The notes under the pieces were generated by a model that saw only the letters and a list, made by a program, of their open reading frames with translations, was not told the DNA's origin and did not search any database. A DNA stretch of 64,000 nucleotides from Paragonimus westermani (Eukaryota > Platyhelminthes > Trematoda > Plagiorchiida > Troglotrematidae), in assembly GCA_008508345.1 (NCBI GenBank), contig QNGE01000282.1, positions 211,502 through 275,501 on the forward strand, in the 5' to 3' direction. Shown here piece after piece: positions 60,736 through 64,000 of this stretch (the first letter of the stretch is position 1; each line of letters begins with the position of its first letter). The position numbers and the translations under genes are program-made.

Positions 60736-62639
60736 TGCACGAAGTCAAGACGGAAATCAGCTGAGCTTCTGGCATATGCGAGAATAAGGCTGCGAAAATT
60801 CAACTTCAAGCGGGATTGCCATACAGAACATATGGAACTTAGCATTGCATGCGCAGTCGAATACACAAAACATGGTAACGTTATCAACGGTAAAAAAACA
60901 GATTGGGAAACAGATACGGGACATATTGCTTATTAAGTAAATTGCTCTGTTGGTGTTGATACACGACGAGAGATTACCACGCAAGCAACAGGTGTAATTT
61001 TGGAATTGTACAATCACTTAGTGCAGTGTAACATATGTCAATGATAGGTATTTAGTGATACGATGTCTGTTTCTGTTTCATTTGGCATATATCGATAACG
61101 ATAGCAAGGGGTCCGATAATGTTCCGAGTAAATATTTTTGACTCTTGATTCTGTCATTCAACAGAAGAAGAGAGTTTCTTTTGGCGAGTGGGTGGTGAAT
61201 AACACTTCGCCGAACTATGCCTTAAACAACTGATAAAACCAGTTTATTCCGTACATTTTACGTCATTTTATAGATTTCAACCATCCTTAGTGTTGAACAC
61301 GGATCCGTTTTTGTTTGGTGCTTCGCAAATTCTGTTTTTCAGCTACAAGCCAAAAGTTATTTGGTTAACACCAACACGTGAGCCGAAACCAGACTGTTTA
61401 TGGAGACCCTAATGCAAAAAAACAATCCTCAAATGTGACCAGCTTGTGAAAAAGCACATGATGAAGTTCAACACTTTCTACTCCTTCAAGTATCGCCGTG
61501 AAACTCAACATAACTTTGGAAGTTTGAAAACGCTTGCATATCCGCAGTAGATACTGCATAGATTTAGGTCACGGCATATTAGATTAATTTACGCTAACAG
61601 GCGAAAACATACAAAAATATGGTCGGCCTACTCCAATCTTCATGATCTGACGAGCTGCGGTATAGGCATTCTCAAGTATCTCATCATTTTGGTCGGGTAT
61701 TTCTCAAAGTATGTTTTTTGAGCTCGGTTTTTTAGAACCGTGACAGACAGAAACCGGTGCAGCAGTCAGTCCATACTTAAGAGAAACAGTAGTATTCACG
61801 TAGTGAAGACCGTTGATACCATCATTAGACTGGGTGCTGTAGAAGGTTTGCATGCATACTCTATAATAGAACTTGCATGGAAAAAATGATGACTACCTTG
61901 TCCGCCTCCACATTCTGACCGATAACTTGCTGCAGTCCGTTTGTCAGTCTACATGGTAAGCCCGACAGAAGTTTTTTTAACCTGGCATCTGCATAACCAT
62001 GTACCATGCAAAAGAATGATGGTGTCAGAATTGTTGCGGATTGGATGAACAGTAAGTGGCATGCGTTAAGCAAACGCAAGTAACAAGAATCGAACAGCAA
62101 AAAGCAAAACCAGGTTCCTTTACTCACTTTGTAATGTTAAAGAGACAACTGGTGTACGCATACAAAACTGTAATATATGTGGTGGGAATGAATCGCGATG
62201 TACATATTCAGCTTGCGCACGGTGTGACTGATCATTCACCGATTTGTGCTGGCTTTTGAGTACGTAAAACGATTTTGGGCTGCAGGGCTATAGGTGGACT
62301 GTTACACATTTTATCTATGGAATGTGACGTAGATGAAACGGAACACGAACATGAAACAAATATACGCGCTCGTTCTCTGTTGCATACGGATATCTTGCTA
62401 ACTTGACTACTCTCAAGTGAGTCGCAGAATTTGTTGAATTCATTTTTTTAAAATCAACTTCACAGGAACCTTCAATGCTTCCACGTTTCATACTACAATC
62501 AGACAATATAAAGTGACATGTCTTGTTGAACATTTCGACCATTTAACATATGGTAAACATTATGAAGTTTAGGATGGTTGACAAATCGGACAACTGAATA
62601 ACCTTCCTTGTGGCTGCTTCCCGTGAAAGTGAAAAAACG
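60736..62639. other. Non-coding DNA
   Basis: A stretch near 61070-61110 (TGTTTCTGTTTCATT then CATATATC and a CGATAGCAA-like block) resembles 19240-19285, hinting at a dispersed old repeat. No gene is supported. Confidence 0.35.
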
Positions 62640-63160
62640 TGTTCAGGAAGACGGTTGCCGGCTTGCAGCTGTCCCGCTGGGCAAAAATTTTGGTCTGAAG
62701 GATTTGTCGCACTTCTCTTCTCACGTGAATTTCTGATTTTTATGAAATTGTTTGATAAGGGTACCGAAGACGGAGGCAAAGTCAGTGGTGATATTGCGGT
62801 AATAACATGCAAGTGCTGGGAAGATTCCAAGCCCATCTGCACCCTCCACTTTGAAACATAGCTAAACCTCCTCCGTCGCCTTCAAGCCTCTAGTACTACT
62901 TTACTCATAAATTATGTCCCAAAAATGTCAAGTCTTCCAGTAGAAAAAGGCAGTTTACATATTTTAGCTTAACGCCAACTTTGGCTGGGTGGTCCATTAG
63001 AGATAACACATTGTTCACTTGCTCTTGGTCAGATCTCCTTTGAACTATGACATCATCCACTCATATTGAACACGATCTGGGTGTTTGGTGGTGCAGTGCA
63101 CTAAGCGCCGAATGGCCCCGACGCATTTGACAGTCCATAAGGCATAACGTGACTCAAAAA
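62640..63160 (-). pseudogene. Ty3/gypsy reverse transcriptase remnant
   Basis: Pieces of one RT can be read in order on the minus strand across several frames: HVMPYGLSNASGPF (near 63130; family pattern MPFGLxNAPxxF), a region at the place of the YxDD motif (YEWMM, catalytic residues lost), GVKLKYVNCLFLLEDLTFLGH (62985-62915; first 20 residues match the KCxFxxxxxxFLGH block), then LGIFPALACYYRNITTDFAS (near 62820; family pattern LGLxxYYRRFIxxFA) and a remnant like the start of RNase H linker. Stops and frameshifts show a long-dead copy. Its relation to the gag at 43 kb is unknown. Confidence 0.75.
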
Positions 63161-64000
63161 ACTATACTAGTTTGTTTTAGGATTTTCCAAATTTTCTACA
63201 CTCCGAGAGAACAGCGGTTTAATGGTATGTCACGGAACTTGTGGCCAAAACATTTGCTGTTTCAGCAGCGGCATTCAATTAGCTATGCTGTATCGGTCAA
63301 CTGAACCAAACAGATCCTCAGCCAACTCTGAATTTCTTTCAGTGATCTTCCTCAAATAGGAATCGTGTGATTTAGCTTTAAGTTTCGCTCTAGCCTACCC
63401 ATCTATGTAGTAGAATTGTTAGAGATTTTCAAGACTAGAGGCGATGAAAGTATAATCGAGATATGTCAGTGCATTTCCTTGAAGAAATTCTATCTGAATG
63501 TAACAAAAACAATGACGTCAGTTCTGCTGGGTTTCAGTCTTCATGATAGAACCGAATATGCTGTATTAATTGCATGACCGATTGTGGGTCAATCGTCTCA
63601 CAGGAAGAAAATAACGATGTATAAACTAGCACGTTGATTCATCCGTAACTCCCTTGATATACAAACGTTAAAAGTGAATCAAGTGATTTCGTCTAATAAC
63701 TTAAACAGTCCTTCATCGGGGACTGGGCTGTGAGCTATGAACTAGTTGGTCACGTAGCCATGTCAAAACTGTATTTTCACACATGTGAACCTTGGTAAAT
63801 GGTGGAATAATTAATTAATCCCCGCATCCAATCATATGACGTAATTCGAAGCCCAAGGTTATCAGTTTATTAAGGTAGAGTAAGGTAATGATCCAACATT
63901 GGTTTTCTCCTTATCTCTACATTGGATACGACAAACTTAGGTTGATTTTTTAGAAGCCCCTTAAAGCCCCTTGAAGGAATACAAGGTGCGAATAGTTGCA
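63161..64000. other. Non-coding DNA, possibly further gypsy remnant at its start
   Basis: 63161-63360 may be the upstream part of the same decayed gypsy RT (a piece reading PLNRC-like) but is too worn to call. No feature seen in the remainder. Confidence 0.35.

Noticed and set aside
19240..61110. Dispersed repeat shared by 19240-19285 and 61070-61110
   Set aside because: Similarity is limited to about 45 bases with several differences; noted in the intergenic entries but too short to define a family.
1..64000. CRISPR array, prophage or bacterial operons
   Set aside because: No regularly spaced repeats, no gene-dense same-strand runs, and the content is eukaryotic retroelements.

Overview
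This window reads as eukaryotic, repeat-rich nuclear DNA from an invertebrate. The best guess is a flatworm, probably a digenean trematode. The clues are an A+T-rich background without long intact genes, several decayed Penelope-like elements (PLEs) with GIY-YIG ends, Ty3/gypsy remnants with a CCHC gag, and a tRNA-derived SINE carrying a hammerhead ribozyme, the combination known from the schistosome Sm-alpha family. Genus is not determinable by eye. One 4-base N gap (59036-59039) shows this is an assembled scaffold. There is no prokaryotic gene organisation, operon or CRISPR array.

Layout. 1-21 kb is mostly unannotatable AT-rich DNA with a few exon-like stretches. The best are 3313-3482 (+), 5167-5313 (+, signal-peptide-like start and perfect donor), 11611-11732 (-) and 18842-19098 (+). 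A 110-bp near-perfect palindrome sits at 6652-6761. At 21.3-22.0 kb there is a roughly 730-bp foldback element. At 27.4-28.7 kb lies a plus-strand PLE relic. At 31.1-31.9 kb a minus-strand promoter-like module combines six CCAAT boxes, a TATA box and a hammerhead-like core. Exon-like stretches on the minus strand occur at 25.4, 33.9, 36.5 and 37.5 kb. A second copy of the palindrome (194 bp) lies at 35.4-35.6 kb, bounded by a 16-bp direct repeat that looks like a target-site duplication. A PLE GIY-YIG relic is at 36.75-36.98 kb.

At 42.8-43.9 kb a GC-rich Ty3/gypsy-type gag fragment is flanked by inverted copies of its own LTR. At 50.9-51.1 kb there is a doubtful integrase-like relic, followed at 51.5-51.7 kb by the hammerhead-bearing SINE. 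At 58.1-60.7 kb a PLE is split into two opposite-strand halves (5' part on +, 3' part on -), as expected from twin priming, and a tRNA-derived insertion with a 13-bp target duplication sits inside it. The window ends with a Ty3/gypsy reverse-transcriptase relic near 62.6-63.2 kb.

The only confidently identified coding sequences are retroelement remains, all broken: both PLE catalytic motifs are mutated, the gag is cut in its zinc knuckle, and the gypsy RT is full of stops. The exon candidates rest on open frames between good splice signals and are offered as hypotheses. The unifying theme is retroelements associated with self-cleaving RNA: a SINE with a near-canonical hammerhead, and PLE ends with progressively decayed hammerhead cores.
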